NCBI RefSeq assembly: GCF_030845175.1
Contig: NZ_CP132542.1
Coordinates: forward strand, 3,321,501-3,385,500
Source of the DNA: Coralliovum pocilloporae
GTDB taxonomy: Bacteria > Pseudomonadota > Alphaproteobacteria > Rhizobiales > Cohaesibacteraceae
DNA: 64,000 nucleotides
Direction of reading: 5' to 3'
Shown here: one piece after another, positions 1 through 9,432 of the stretch
Layout of the letters: every line of letters begins with the position of its first letter
Position numbering within the stretch: the stretch's first letter is position 1
Position numbers and translations under genes: made by a program
Notes under the pieces: generated by a model
Database searches by the model: none
Told to the model about the DNA's origin: nothing
The model's input: only the letters and a program-made list of their open reading frames with translations

Positions 1-1
1 T

Positions 2-1603
2 TCGCTCGAAGAAGGCGGCTTTGCGGCTTTCCTCGCGCTCCTGGCACTGGTCCTTGTGATTATGTCAGGAAAATCCGTAGACGGTGTGATGGGTTTCCAT
101 GCAGCACTTGGTGCTCTCATGGCGGCCATTGGTGCCTTCTACATCATCAAATCTCATTTCGACGGAAAACCGGATCTGTCGGGATATAATGAAGGCCCGA
201 TCAAGTTCGCAACACTCGCCGCCGTTTTCTGGGGCGTTGCCGGATTTACCGTTGGTTTGATCATCGCCTTGCAGCTTGCCTTCCCGGCACTGAATCTTGA
301 TCTGCCTTGGACCACCTTCGGGCGCGTTCGCCCGCTGCATACCAGCGCAGTGATCTTTGCCTTTGGCGGCAACGTTCTTCTGGCTTCGTCCTTCTATGTG
401 GTACAGCGTACCTGTCGGGCGCGTATGCCAGGCCGCATCGCTCCGTGGTTCGTTATTCTCGGCTATAACGCGTTTATCGTAATCGCAGGCACGGGTTACC
501 TGTTGGGTGCAACACAGTCCAAGGAATATGCAGAACCGGAATGGTATGCTGACCTGTGGCTGACCATCGTCTGGGTTGTTTATCTGCTGCTGTTCCTCGG
601 TACCATCTGGCGCCGTAAGGAGCCACACATCTACGTGGCGAACTGGTTCTATCTGGCCTTTATTGCGACGATTGCCATGCTGCATATCGTCAACAATCTG
701 GCGATTCCGGTTTCTATCTACGGCATCAAATCCTATCCGGTCTTTGCCGGTGTACAGGATGCACTGGTGCAGTGGTGGTATGGTCATAACGCTGTGGGCT
801 TCTTCCTGACAGCCGGCTTCCTGGCCATCATGTACTACTTCATGCCGAAACGGGCTGAACGGCCAGTCTATTCCTACCGTCTCTCCATCGTGCACTTCTG
901 GGCGCTGATCTTCCTGTATATCTGGGCTGGTCCGCACCATCTGCACTATACGGCTCTGCCGGAATGGGCACAGACACTGGGCATGACCTTCTCGATCATC
1001 CTGTGGATGCCGAGCTGGGGTGGCATGATCAACGGTCTGATGACGCTCTCCGGCGCATGGGACAAGCTCCGTACTGATCCGGTTCTCCGTATGATGGTGG
1101 TCTCCGTTGCCTTCTACGGTATGTCCACGTTCGAAGGCCCACTCATGTCTGTTAAAGCTGTGAACTCTCTCAGCCACTACACAGACTGGACCATTGGTCA
1201 CGTGCATTCAGGTGCTCTTGGCTGGGTTGGCTACATTTCGTTCGGTGCCATCTATTGTCTGGTTCCATGGCTGTGGAAGAAGAAAGAGCTCTACTCCCTG
1301 AGGCTGGTGAACTGGCACTTCTGGGTCTCCACGATCGGTATCGTTCTCTACATCACCGCGATGTGGGTCTCCGGTATCCTTCAGGGTCTGATGTGGCGCG
1401 CTTACGACAAGCTTGGCTTCCTTGAGTATTCTTTCGTGGAAACAGTCGAAGTCATGTATCCGTTCTATGTCATTCGTGCTCTGGGCGGTCTGCTCTTTGT
1501 GCTTGGCTCTCTCATCATGGTCTACAATGTCTGGATGACAATCCGTTCTGGTGAGAAGTCTGAAGCCAAAGATGCCTACCCAGCTCTGGCACCAGCGGAA
1601 TAA
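2..1603 (+). CDS. ccoN: cbb3-type cytochrome c oxidase subunit I, 5' end cut by window edge
   Basis: Catalytic subunit of the high-affinity cbb3 terminal oxidase; it reduces O2 at a heme b3-CuB centre in the inner membrane. The frame is open from base 2, so the true start lies outside the window; GTG at 56 and ATG at 62 are internal codons. About 533 residues are visible, with many hydrophobic membrane segments. Recognisable metal-ligand stretches are RPLHTS near the start, [10 protein letters not shown] and GPHHLHYT (CuB region), and [11 protein letters not shown] (heme ligands). A strong Shine-Dalgarno (AAGGAGGG) follows the stop and leads into ccoO 14 bases on, so the genes are one operon. 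The FNR/FixK-type promoter expected for such operons would lie outside the window. Confidence 0.97.
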   Translation, partial: SLEEGGFAAFLALLALVLVIMSGKSVDGVMGFHAALGALMAAIGAFYIIKSHFDGKPDLSGYNEGPIKFATLAAVFWGVAGFTVGLIIALQLAFPALNLDLPWTTFGRVRPLHTSAVIFAFGGNVLLASSFYVVQRTCRARMPGRIAPWFVILGYNAFIVIAGTGYLLGATQSKEYAEPEWYADLWLTIVWVVYLLLFLGTIWRRKEPHIYVANWFYLAFIATIAMLHIVNNLAIPVSIYGIKSYPVFAGVQDALVQWWYGHNAVGFFLTAGFLAIMYYFMPKRAERPVYSYRLSIVHFWALIFLYIWAGPHHLHYTALPEWAQTLGMTFSIILWMPSWGGMINGLMTLSGAWDKLRTDPVLRMMVVSVAFYGMSTFEGPLMSVKAVNSLSHYTDWTIGHVHSGALGWVGYISFGAIYCLVPWLWKKKELYSLRLVNWHFWVSTIGIVLYITAMWVSGILQGLMWRAYDKLGFLEYSFVETVEVMYPFYVIRALGGLLFVLGSLIMVYNVWMTIRSGEKSEAKDAYPALAPAE

Positions 1604-1617
1604 GGAGGGAAGAAACC

Positions 1618-2352
1618 ATGTCTCTCTGGGTCAAACATAAAATCCTTGAGAAAAACTCCATTCTGCTGCTGGTTGGCATTCTGATTGTTGTGGCAATCGG
1701 TGGTTTGGTGGAAATCGCGCCGCTCTTCTATCTGAAGAGCACCATCGAGAAGGTTGAGGGCATGCGCCCTTATACCCCGCTCGAACTGGCCGGTCGCAAC
1801 ATCTACATCCGGGAAGGCTGCTATACCTGCCATTCCCAGATGGTGCGTCCGATGCGCGACGAAGTGGAGCGTTATGGCCACTTCTCACTGGCCGCTGAGT
1901 CCATGTACGACCACCCATTCCAGTGGGGGTCCAAGCGTACAGGGCCGGATCTGGCACGTGTTGGCGGTAAATATTCCGATGAATGGCACCGCGAACACCT
2001 GATCAACCCGCGCGCCGTTGTGCCGGAATCCATCATGCCGGGTTATCCGTTCCTGATGGAAGCGAAGCTCAGCGACAGACTGATCACCGATGATCTGAAA
2101 GCCAACCTTGCAATCGGTGTTCCGTATACCGAAGACCAGATCGCATCAGCCAGACAGGACCTTCGGGCCCAGGCCAATCCGGATGACGACAATGTGGATG
2201 CATTCCTCGAGCGCTATCCGAATGCGACAGTCGGTGATTACGACAACAAGCCTGGTGAATTGACGGAGATGGATGCCCTGGTGGCGTATCTCCAGGTTCT
2301 TGGCACACTCGTGGATTTCTCGATCTACGACGACAAAGCCAATCTGCGCTAG
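1618..2352 (+). CDS. ccoO: cbb3-type cytochrome c oxidase subunit II (mono-heme)
   Basis: Membrane-anchored mono-heme cytochrome c subunit of the cbb3 oxidase, which passes electrons from CcoP to CcoN. The 244-residue protein has one N-terminal membrane segment (about residues 14-36) and a single heme c site, C68-x-x-C71-H72 in the stretch [10 protein letters not shown]; the length is normal for the family. ATG at 1618 follows an AAGGAGGG site with good spacing. The stop codon overlaps the ribosome-binding site of ccoQ, suggesting tight translational coupling. Confidence 0.97.
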   Translation: MSLWVKHKILEKNSILLLVGILIVVAIGGLVEIAPLFYLKSTIEKVEGMRPYTPLELAGRNIYIREGCYTCHSQMVRPMRDEVERYGHFSLAAESMYDHPFQWGSKRTGPDLARVGGKYSDEWHREHLINPRAVVPESIMPGYPFLMEAKLSDRLITDDLKANLAIGVPYTEDQIASARQDLRAQANPDDDNVDAFLERYPNATVGDYDNKPGELTEMDALVAYLQVLGTLVDFSIYDDKANLR

Positions 2353-2361
2353 GAGGATATG

Positions 2362-2511
2362 ATGACTTATTCAGACGTATCTGCTTTCGCACAGACCTGG
2401 GGTCTTTTCTATTTCGTCATCCTGTTTGCAGCTGTTGTGGCCTATGCACTTTGGCCGAAAAACCGCAAGCGGTTTGAAGATGCTGCACATATCCCGCTGA
2501 GGGAGGACTAA
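2362..2511 (+). CDS. ccoQ: cbb3-type oxidase small subunit CcoQ/FixQ
   Basis: Short single-span membrane protein that stabilises the cbb3 complex or its contact with CcoP. It encodes 49 residues: a short N-terminus, a hydrophobic helix from about residue 14 to 31, then the basic stretch WPKNRKRFEDAA that is typical of CcoQ. Two adjacent ATG codons exist (2359 and 2362); 2362 is preferred because AGGAGG at 2351-2356 leaves a five-base spacer. It sits in the invariant position between ccoO and ccoP, and its stop is two bases before the ccoP start. Confidence 0.93.
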   Translation: MTYSDVSAFAQTWGLFYFVILFAAVVAYALWPKNRKRFEDAAHIPLRED

Positions 2512-2513
2512 TC

Positions 2514-3386
2514 ATGGCAGATCAAAAAAAGGTCGACGAACTGTCGGGTGTCGCCACCACCGGTCACGAGTGGGACGGCATTGAAGAGCTGAACAACCCA
2601 TTGCCACGCTGGTGGCTGTGGATGTTCTATGTCACGATCATCTGGGCATTCCTGTACTGGATTGCGATGCCATCCTGGCCGCTGGTTTCCAGCTACACCA
2701 CTGGCATTCTGGGACACTCCCAGCGCGCCAATGTGCTGGAAGATGTGGCTCAGGCAAAGGCCGCCCGGTCAGAACTTGGCCAGGGCCTGATCAACGCGTC
2801 TCTTGAAGATATCCAGAACACGGCTGATCTTCTTGAGTTCGCTATGGCCAGCGGTTCAGCTGCCTTTGGTGACAATTGTGCGCCATGTCATGGTTCAGGT
2901 GCCCAGGGCTCAAGAGGCTTCCCGAACCTGAACGATGATGACTGGCTCTGGGGTGGTGATCTGGATTCAATCCATGAAACCATCCGTGTCGGCATCCGGT
3001 CCGGTCATGACGAGGAACGCTCCGGTGACATGACAGCCTTTGGTCGCGATGAAATCCTGGAAAAGGACGAAATCCAGACCGTCGCAGCCTATGTCCGCTC
3101 CATGTCCGGTCTTCAGACTTTGTCTGACGAGCAGAAAACAGCAGGCGAAGAACTGTTTGCTGACAATTGTGCCGCCTGCCACGCTGAAGACGGAACCGGC
3201 GAAATCGCTCTTGGTGCACCAAACCTGACAGATGGTATCTGGCTCTTTGGTTCATCCATGGACGATGTTGTTGAAACCATCACCAATGGCCGTAAGGGCG
3301 TTATGCCAGCCTGGGATACACGCCTGGACGAAGTGACCGTCAAGTCTCTGGCAGTCTATGTCCACAGCCTCGGCGGTGGTCAGTAA
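2514..3386 (+). CDS. ccoP: cbb3-type cytochrome c oxidase subunit III (di-heme)
   Basis: Di-heme cytochrome c subunit, the entry point for electrons from soluble cytochrome c into the cbb3 oxidase. The protein has 290 residues. A conserved N-terminal part (TGHEWDGIEELNNPLPRWW) precedes one membrane helix near residues 35-55. Two heme c sites follow: C122-x-x-C125-H126 and C219-x-x-C222-H223. Length and domain order are normal. The start lies directly after the ccoQ stop with GGGAGG upstream. An intergenic hairpin follows before ccoG. Confidence 0.97.
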   Translation: MADQKKVDELSGVATTGHEWDGIEELNNPLPRWWLWMFYVTIIWAFLYWIAMPSWPLVSSYTTGILGHSQRANVLEDVAQAKAARSELGQGLINASLEDIQNTADLLEFAMASGSAAFGDNCAPCHGSGAQGSRGFPNLNDDDWLWGGDLDSIHETIRVGIRSGHDEERSGDMTAFGRDEILEKDEIQTVAAYVRSMSGLQTLSDEQKTAGEELFADNCAACHAEDGTGEIALGAPNLTDGIWLFGSSMDDVVETITNGRKGVMPAWDTRLDEVTVKSLAVYVHSLGGGQ

Positions 3387-3401
3387 ACTCTGCTATTCTC
3401 T

Positions 3402-3427
3402 CCCGGCGCGGCATCTGTTGCGCCGGG
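3402..3427 (+). other. Intergenic hairpin between ccoP and ccoG
   Basis: CCCGGCGC (3402-3409) can pair with GCGCCGGG (3420-3427), giving an 8-bp GC-rich stem with a 10-base loop. No run of T follows, so this does not look like an intrinsic terminator. A role in protecting the 3' end of a ccoNOQP message, or partial attenuation before the less-needed ccoGHIS genes, is inferred. Confidence 0.5.
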
Positions 3428-3540
3428 GGCAATAACAATAAGGCGATAGAGAGGAAAACCTCCGCGCCACCCAGGGGGAAACAGGGTCATTCAACCAAAA
3501 GCGTTCGGTGCAGCGAACGGTATGACACAGGAAGCCGGTT

Positions 3541-4992
3541 ATGAGTGCGGATGCCCAACAATCCAGCCCCGACGATGATGATATTGTTCTCTACGAGAAA
3601 CGAAAAAAAGTCTTTCCCCAAAGCGTCAAGGGTTTCTATCGAAACATTCGCTGGTCCTTGATGGCCATCACGCTGGGTATCTATTATCTCACACCGTTTA
3701 TTCGCTGGGACAGGGGCCCCAATGCGCCAGATCAGGCCGTATTGATCGATTTTCCGGGCCGTCGGTTCTACTTCTTCATGATCGAGATATGGCCGCAGGA
3801 GTTCTACTACCTCACGGGCCTTCTCATCATTGCTTCTATGGCCTTGTTCCTGATGAACGCCCTGGCAGGCCGAATCTGGTGCGGTTATCTCTGCCCGCAG
3901 ACGGTCTGGACAGATCTGTTTTATGCTGTTGAGCGCCTGGTTGAAGGCGATCGGCGTGAGCAGATGAAGCTCGACAAGGCTCCATGGACCATCAAGAAGG
4001 TCGGGGAGAAAGTCGTAAAGCACGGTCTCTGGCTGATGATTGCCTGGTGGACCGGGGGCGCGTGGGTGCTTTACTTCGCCGATGCACCAACGCTTGTTCG
4101 TGATCTCGCCACAGGTGAGGCACCATTTGTTGCCTATCTGTGGATCGCTATCCTGACCTTCACCACGTATTCCCTGGCCGGGCATATGCGGGAACATGTC
4201 TGCATCTATATGTGTCCCTGGCCACGCATTCAGGCTGCTCTGACAGATGAATGGGCGCTGAATGTCACCTATCGCTATGACCGTGGCGAACCCCGTGGCA
4301 GCCTTAAATCCGCTGAAAAGCGTCTGGCCAAAGGCGAACCGGCCGGAGACTGTATCGATTGCCGCCAGTGTGTGGCGGTGTGTCCTACAGGCGTGGATAT
4401 TCGTGAGGGACTACAGCTCGGCTGTATCCAGTGCGGTCTCTGCATCGACGCATGCGACACCGTCATGGACAAGGTAGGCAAGGAACGCGGGCTTATCGCC
4501 TGGGATACGGACATCAACACCGAACGCCGCGAGGAAGGCAAAGAGCCGATCTATCGCCCGATCCGACCTCGGACAATCATCTATATGGCGATTATCGGCC
4601 TTGTCGGCGCGATGATGCTGGTTACCCTGTTCACCCGGTCATTTACGCATATAAGTGTTCTGCACGACCGCAATCCACTCTATGTGCAGCTGTCGGATGG
4701 CGGCATTCGGAATGGCTATACAATTCGCCTGATCAACAAACGGCTCCATGAGCGGACCTTTGTGCTCAGTGCGGAAGGCCTGCCGGGTCTCAGGGTGGAA
4801 GCTGTGGGTATTCAAAGCAAGGTAGGCGGCTGGCCTGCCATCAAGGTTGATCCGGCGACAACGCGAGAAGTTCGTATTCTGCTGTTCTCACCAACCAGCA
4901 ACCTGCCAAAATCAACTGACATCCGCTTCCGTATTACAGATATTCAGCAAGCGGAAAGTGCAACAGCCGACGATTACTTCAAGGCTCCTTAA
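3541..4992 (+). CDS. ccoG: Cytochrome oxidase accessory protein CcoG (FixG/RdxA)
   Basis: Polyferredoxin-type membrane protein needed for cbb3 oxidase assembly; family members reduce copper for the oxidase. The protein has 483 residues: several membrane helices in the first 210 residues, including WCGYLCPQTVW with paired cysteines. A ferredoxin domain follows with C271, C274, C277 and C281, then a second four-cysteine set (CIQCGLCIDAC). A further helix near residue 345 leads to a C-terminal Ig-like domain (FixG_C). A GGAAGCC-type site precedes the ATG. It is the first gene of the assembly half of the cluster. Confidence 0.96.
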   Translation: MSADAQQSSPDDDDIVLYEKRKKVFPQSVKGFYRNIRWSLMAITLGIYYLTPFIRWDRGPNAPDQAVLIDFPGRRFYFFMIEIWPQEFYYLTGLLIIASMALFLMNALAGRIWCGYLCPQTVWTDLFYAVERLVEGDRREQMKLDKAPWTIKKVGEKVVKHGLWLMIAWWTGGAWVLYFADAPTLVRDLATGEAPFVAYLWIAILTFTTYSLAGHMREHVCIYMCPWPRIQAALTDEWALNVTYRYDRGEPRGSLKSAEKRLAKGEPAGDCIDCRQCVAVCPTGVDIREGLQLGCIQCGLCIDACDTVMDKVGKERGLIAWDTDINTERREEGKEPIYRPIRPRTIIYMAIIGLVGAMMLVTLFTRSFTHISVLHDRNPLYVQLSDGGIRNGYTIRLINKRLHERTFVLSAEGLPGLRVEAVGIQSKVGGWPAIKVDPATTREVRILLFSPTSNLPKSTDIRFRITDIQQAESATADDYFKAP

Positions 4993-5000
4993 TACAGAAA

Positions 5001-5038
5001 AGCGGTTCGGTTCAGGGGCTGCCGGGCCCCGAACCGCT
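5001..5038 (+). other. Intergenic hairpin between ccoG and ccoH
   Basis: AGCGGTTCGG (5001-5010) pairs perfectly with CCGAACCGCT (5029-5038). The loop region itself holds GGGGC...GCCCC, which offers an alternative fold. No T-run follows, and the ccoH Shine-Dalgarno (GAGGAGGG) lies shortly after it. It is probably an mRNA stability or processing element rather than a terminator. Confidence 0.55.
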
Positions 5039-5057
5039 TCGTTCCGAGGAGGGACAC

Positions 5058-5570
5058 ATGACGACAGTCAACAAGGTCAAAGAACCTAAACCGATCACCG
5101 GCTGGACGGTTCTATACTGGATTCTCGGGTTCTTTGCGGTCATTTTCTTGGCCAATGCAATCTTCATTTATCTGGCTCTGGGCAGTTTTCCCGGAGTAGA
5201 AGTCGACAGCGCCTACAAGGCAGGCCAGCACTATGATGATGATCTGGCTCAGGCTCGCGCGCAGGACGAGCTTGGCTGGTCGGTTGATGTATCCTTTGAT
5301 CGCACCAGTAATGGCCGTGGTTCGCTGTCAATCAAAACGGCAGACAAAGCCGGAAAGCCTCTGTCAGACCTGCAAGGCACCGCCATCCTCAAGCATCCCA
5401 CGACCGAGATTGCGGACAAGCCTATTGAGCTGACAGCAGCTGGGAATGGTGAGCTGTCTGGTATTGCCGAGGATGTTGCGCCAGGCAACTGGATCCTGGA
5501 ACTGACCCTGACCGACAAAACGGGCAATCAGTTCAAGTCCCGCAACAAACTGTTTGTTCGTGAGCAGTAA
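5058..5570 (+). CDS. ccoH: cbb3 oxidase assembly protein CcoH (FixH)
   Basis: FixH-family membrane protein required for stable cbb3 oxidase assembly. The protein has 170 residues: a short cytoplasmic N-terminus, a membrane anchor from about residue 14 to 38, and a periplasmic beta-rich domain with the family's ...ELGWSVDVSF region and C-terminal GNWILELTLTDKTG. A strong GAGGAGGG site precedes the ATG. The gene sits between ccoG and ccoI, its normal position, and its stop is 14 bases before ccoI. Confidence 0.93.
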   Translation: MTTVNKVKEPKPITGWTVLYWILGFFAVIFLANAIFIYLALGSFPGVEVDSAYKAGQHYDDDLAQARAQDELGWSVDVSFDRTSNGRGSLSIKTADKAGKPLSDLQGTAILKHPTTEIADKPIELTAAGNGELSGIAEDVAPGNWILELTLTDKTGNQFKSRNKLFVREQ

Positions 5571-5584
5571 AAGGCCGCTGTTCC

Positions 5585-7780
5585 ATGTCGGATCACGTCA
5601 TTACCCGCGATTGGTCTGCTTATACCCGTACTCCTGAGGCGGATATCAGCGAGATTGACCTTGCGGTAGAGGGTATCCATTGTGCTGCCTGTATCGCTCG
5701 GATCGAGCGCGGCATCGGCGCACTGGATGGCGTGCGCAATGCGCGGCTGAACTTCACCAGCCACAGGCTTACGGTTTCCTGGGATTCTGATCGTCAGCAA
5801 CCGGAACAGTTTCTCACCACCCTGACGAAACTGGGTTATGAGGCTCAGCCGTTTGATCCGAACCGACAGAAAGACAAGTCAGACCCGGAATCCCGCCGCC
5901 TGATGCGGGCGATCGCTGTCTCGGGTTTCGCCGGCATGAATGTCATGCTGCTGTCCATTTCAGTCTGGTCTGGCAATGTCAGCGATATGCTGCCTGAAAC
6001 ACGGGCCTTCTTTCACTGGATTTCAGCCGTCATTGCCATCCCGGCAACGCTGTATGCAGGACGGCCGTTTTTCTCAAGCGCCTGGGCCGCTGTTCGCTCA
6101 CGGTTCCTGAACATGGATGTGCCGATTGCCATCGGTGTCCTTCTGGCACTGGGGCTTTCTATCTATCAGACCATCCACCACGCCAAGCATGTTTATTTTG
6201 ACTCAGCTCTGATGCTGCTGTTCTTCCTTCTGGTTGGCCGGTTTCTCGATCACAGCATGCGGGGCAGGGTCAGGGTTCACGCCGAGAACATCGCGGCTCT
6301 CCGGTCAGATGCAGCCAATGTCATCGGAGAACACGGTGAACTGATCGAACGGCCTCTGTCCAAAGTCTCGATGGGAGACCGCATCCTGGTGCGCCCGGGC
6401 GACCGAATTCCTCTCGACGGTCAGGTGCTCAACGGGGAATCGGAAATCGACCAGAGTCTCGTCACCGGTGAGACCCAGCTGGCCCGGATTTCTGAAGGCA
6501 GTCAGGTCTTTGCAGGCACTGTAAACGGGGCAGGGGCCTTGACCCTGAGCGTAACAGCAGAAGCCGGGCAGACCGTTCTTGACGAGGTCAATCGGCTTCT
6601 TGAGACAGCCGCACAGAACCGGTCCCGTTATGTGCGGCTGGCCGACAAGGCTGCAGCGCTTTACGCGCCGCTCGTCCATGCCGCCGCTGCACTGACCTGC
6701 ATAGGCTGGCTCGCCATAGGTGCCGGGTGGGAGAAGTCTCTCATCATCGCAATTTCAGTTCTGATTATCACGTGTCCATGCGCTCTGGGGCTTGCGGTAC
6801 CAGCCGTGCAGGTGGTGACGTCGGGTCGCCTCTTCCAGCATGGAATTCTGCTGAATTCAGGCGATGCCATCGAAAAACTGGCGGCTGTGGATACCGTGGT
6901 TTTTGATAAGACCGGTACGCTGACAAGGCCAAAAGCCGAAGTTATCAATCTGGATATGACGCCTCCCGAATACCTCGACAAAGCCATCAGGCTCGCCAAA
7001 GCCAGTCGCCATCCACTGTCACTTGCGCTGGCGGAATGCCGTCCGATGGATGAGGCCGAAGCGTATCAAAATGTCACTGAGATTACCGGCAAGGGCGTGG
7101 AATGCACCGTCGATGGTGAGATTATGCGGCTTGGACATCCAATCTTCTGTAATCTGGAGGCAGCGGGTCAAAGCCTTTCTGAGACGTATCCCAATGCATC
7201 CCTGATTGCGTTCCGGCACGGAGAAGAGACGGCCGTCTTTGCTATCGAACAACAGCTTCGTACCGATGCGCTTGAAACAATAAATGCGTTGAAGGAACGA
7301 GGATATCAGCTCGCGATTCTCTCAGGCGATCGCCAGAGCCCGGTTGACCAGATTGCCAATCACTTGAAGATTGAAAACCGGCATTTCGGCCTTGATCCGA
7401 AACAGAAGGTTGACTGCCTAGCTGAGTTGGCACGGGATGGCAGAACAACACTGATGGTGGGTGACGGTCTCAACGATGCGGCAGCACTTGCGGCAGCCCA
7501 TGTTTCCCTGTCACCTGTGACCGCGACCGATCTGGCTCAGACATCCTCAGATGCCGTGTTTCTTGGAGAACGGCTGGCACCGGTCAAGCATGCGCTTTCT
7601 GTTGCGATCAATGCCCGGCATGCGATGGATCAAAACATGGCACTGGCTGTCGTGTATAATATTGTTGCTGTACCCTTTGCCGTACTGGGCTTTGTGACGC
7701 CTCTCGTTGCAGCTCTTGCCATGTCCGGTTCGTCTCTTGTGGTTACCGCCAACGCACTCCGGTTGAAGTGGAAACGATGA
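5585..7780 (+). CDS. ccoI: Copper-translocating P-type ATPase CcoI (FixI)
   Basis: P1B-type ATPase that supplies copper for cbb3 oxidase maturation by moving it across the inner membrane. The protein has 731 residues. An N-terminal heavy-metal-associated domain carries GIHCAAC. The transduction domain (GDRIPLDG, TGE) follows. The metal-site motif C397-P398-C399 lies in a membrane helix. The phosphorylation site is D441-KTGT, with SRHPLS and GDGLNDAAAL further on. This is the normal CcoI architecture. The stop codon overlaps the ccoS start (ATGA), so the two are translationally coupled. Confidence 0.97.
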   Translation: MSDHVITRDWSAYTRTPEADISEIDLAVEGIHCAACIARIERGIGALDGVRNARLNFTSHRLTVSWDSDRQQPEQFLTTLTKLGYEAQPFDPNRQKDKSDPESRRLMRAIAVSGFAGMNVMLLSISVWSGNVSDMLPETRAFFHWISAVIAIPATLYAGRPFFSSAWAAVRSRFLNMDVPIAIGVLLALGLSIYQTIHHAKHVYFDSALMLLFFLLVGRFLDHSMRGRVRVHAENIAALRSDAANVIGEHGELIERPLSKVSMGDRILVRPGDRIPLDGQVLNGESEIDQSLVTGETQLARISEGSQVFAGTVNGAGALTLSVTAEAGQTVLDEVNRLLETAAQNRSRYVRLADKAAALYAPLVHAAAALTCIGWLAIGAGWEKSLIIAISVLIITCPCALGLAVPAVQVVTSGRLFQHGILLNSGDAIEKLAAVDTVVFDKTGTLTRPKAEVINLDMTPPEYLDKAIRLAKASRHPLSLALAECRPMDEAEAYQNVTEITGKGVECTVDGEIMRLGHPIFCNLEAAGQSLSETYPNASLIAFRHGEETAVFAIEQQLRTDALETINALKERGYQLAILSGDRQSPVDQIANHLKIENRHFGLDPKQKVDCLAELARDGRTTLMVGDGLNDAAALAAAHVSLSPVTATDLAQTSSDAVFLGERLAPVKHALSVAINARHAMDQNMALAVVYNIVAVPFAVLGFVTPLVAALAMSGSSLVVTANALRLKWKR

Positions 7781-7938
7781 ACGCTCTGATTTACCTGATC
7801 CCAATTGCCGTCGGTCTGGGCCTTCTCGGTCTCGCGGCCTTCCTCTGGTCTCTCCGGGCCAACCAGTATGATGATCTGGAAGGTGCTGCATGGCGGGCAA
7901 TTATGGATGATGATGACGGACCTTCTGACGGCAAATAG
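7777..7938 (+). CDS. ccoS: cbb3 oxidase maturation protein CcoS
   Basis: Small membrane protein needed for cofactor insertion into the cbb3 oxidase. It encodes 53 residues: a membrane helix at about residues 3-26, the conserved FLWSLRANQYDDLEGAAWR stretch, and an acidic tail (MDDDDG). The start overlaps the ccoI stop as ATGA. Family, length and position all agree, and it completes the ccoNOQP-GHIS order. Confidence 0.93.
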   Translation: MNALIYLIPIAVGLGLLGLAAFLWSLRANQYDDLEGAAWRAIMDDDDGPSDGK

Positions 7939-8005
7939 AGCCTTTATTCGATGGCCCTGACTACCTATGTTGGACACACAACAGTCAGGCAGGGATATCA
8001 CCGCA

Positions 8006-8446
8006 ATGCGCTATCTACACACTATGGTTCGTGTCCGCGATCTGGATGAATCACTCGATTTCTATTGCAACAAGATGGGGCTGGTGGAAACCCGCCGCTG
8101 GGAAAATGAGGGCGGTCGCTTCACTCTGGTTTTCCTGGCAGCATCAGATGATGTGGATGCGGTGAAAAACGGTCAGGCTCCGGCGCTTGAGCTCACCTAT
8201 AACTGGGACACGGAAGACTATCAGGGCGGTCGCAATTTCGGCCATCTTGCCTATGAGGTGGATGACATCTACGCCACCTGTCAGGGACTCATGGACAAGG
8301 GTGTTACAATCAATCGCCCGCCAAGAGATGGCCGGATGGCCTTTATCAAATCTCCCGACGGTATTTCCTTTGAATTGCTGCAGAAAGGCGATGCCCTGCC
8401 AGCCAAAGAACCATGGACCAGCATGGAGAATACCGGAAGCTGGTAA
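8006..8446 (+). CDS. Lactoylglutathione lyase / glyoxalase-family protein
   Basis: Vicinal-oxygen-chelate fold protein related to glyoxalase I, which converts the hemithioacetal of methylglyoxal and glutathione to lactoylglutathione. The protein has 146 residues from the preferred ATG at 8006 (MRYLHTMVRVRD, the usual family start); an upstream ATG at 7967 would add 13 residues with no family match. Visible features are the metal-ligand H in LHTMVRV, YNWDTEDYQGG, HLAYEVDDI and the C-terminal SPDGISFELLQ. AGGGA ten bases upstream supports the start. The gene converges with the LysR gene, whose stop is only three bases away. The substrate is assigned by family only. Confidence 0.88.
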   Translation: MRYLHTMVRVRDLDESLDFYCNKMGLVETRRWENEGGRFTLVFLAASDDVDAVKNGQAPALELTYNWDTEDYQGGRNFGHLAYEVDDIYATCQGLMDKGVTINRPPRDGRMAFIKSPDGISFELLQKGDALPAKEPWTSMENTGSW

Positions 8447-8449
8447 GGT

Positions 8450-9298
8450 TCAGACCGTGTCTCTCTGGAGCGTCAGCAAAGCATCATAGAGCGCCTGAGC
8501 GGGTGTCCTGCCGGACACCTCTTTCCTGAGTGAAATCGCAAGCTTGGACTGGGGCAGGGGCGGCAGGTCACCTGATATCACATCCGCTTCCCCTCCGAGC
8601 ATGGATGCAGGTAGAGCTGATATCGCCATGCCGGACTGAACTGCGGTTCTTATGCCGATGTGAGAGGGGCAGGTCACGACCACCTCGTAGGCAATGCCGG
8701 CATTTTCCAGCGCGTGACTGATCGTTTCCCGGTAGAGACAGGGAACAGGCCCAACGGCGATGGGCACGGCATCATAATCCGCCTGTCTGAAGCCATCGGG
8801 CACACACCAGCTCAGTGGTTCAAGCAGAAGCGCTGGGCCGGAGGGCTCATCAGCCCGACAACGGATCAGAACCAGATCAAAGTCACCCGCTTCAAACCGG
8901 GCCTGTATCTGACGCGTCAATCCGATCTCGAAATCCACATGAACTTTTGGATGCTCAGCAGAAAACCGCTTCAATGCGGCTGCAAGAACATCATTGAAAC
9001 CGTCATCGGCCGCACCCACACGAATAACGCCGCGCAACTCATCAGACCGATAACTCTGCCAGAGATCATCCGCCTGCCGAACAAGGGACGCCACATCCTT
9101 GTACAGACGATCACCTTCCGGCGTGAGGTCGCAAAATGCCCGGTTTCTGCGAAACAGGCGCGCGCCTATCTGATCTTCCAGACGTTTGATCTGATGACTG
9201 ACCGTTGACTGGGTCAGAAACAGACGATCAGCCGCAGCTGTGAACCCACCACAGTCGACAATCGCAACAAAGGTTTTCAGCAGCTTGAAATCCCACAT
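8450..9298 (-). CDS. LysR-family transcriptional regulator
   Basis: DNA-binding regulator of 282 residues. An N-terminal winged helix-turn-helix (about residues 3-60; FTAAADRLFLTQSTVSHQIKRLE) is followed by a periplasmic-binding-protein-like effector domain (about 90-280). It is transcribed divergently from the creatinase gene across a 134-bp spacer that contains a 17-bp palindrome. This is the standard arrangement for a LysR protein that controls its divergent neighbour. The effector is not known; creatine or a related guanidino compound is an inference from context. Confidence 0.92.
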   Translation of the reverse strand: MWDFKLLKTFVAIVDCGGFTAAADRLFLTQSTVSHQIKRLEDQIGARLFRRNRAFCDLTPEGDRLYKDVASLVRQADDLWQSYRSDELRGVIRVGAADDGFNDVLAAALKRFSAEHPKVHVDFEIGLTRQIQARFEAGDFDLVLIRCRADEPSGPALLLEPLSWCVPDGFRQADYDAVPIAVGPVPCLYRETISHALENAGIAYEVVVTCPSHIGIRTAVQSGMAISALPASMLGGEADVISGDLPPLPQSKLAISLRKEVSGRTPAQALYDALLTLQRDTV

Positions 9299-9342
9299 CG
9301 GCTTTCATGTCAAAAATTCATCTATCAAGGAAATATATTTCA

Positions 9343-9359
9343 TTTTTCATCATGAAAAA
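9343..9359. promoter_or_regulatory. Palindromic candidate operator between lysR and creatinase
   Basis: TTTTTCAT-C-ATGAAAAA is a perfect dyad around one central base, in the spacer between the divergent lysR gene and the creatinase gene. LysR-family regulators typically bind such AT-rich interrupted dyads between themselves and their target. Binding by the neighbouring regulator is inferred. Confidence 0.55.
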
Positions 9360-9432
9360 AGCCATCTAGCTTCAAAAAGAACAAATCAAACACTCCGATA
9401 CAGGATCGGAACAGATCTGCAGGATAGCGACA

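Noticed and set aside
65-1207. A 380-codon open frame antisense to ccoN
   Set aside because: It lies wholly within the unmistakable ccoN gene and shows no family features.
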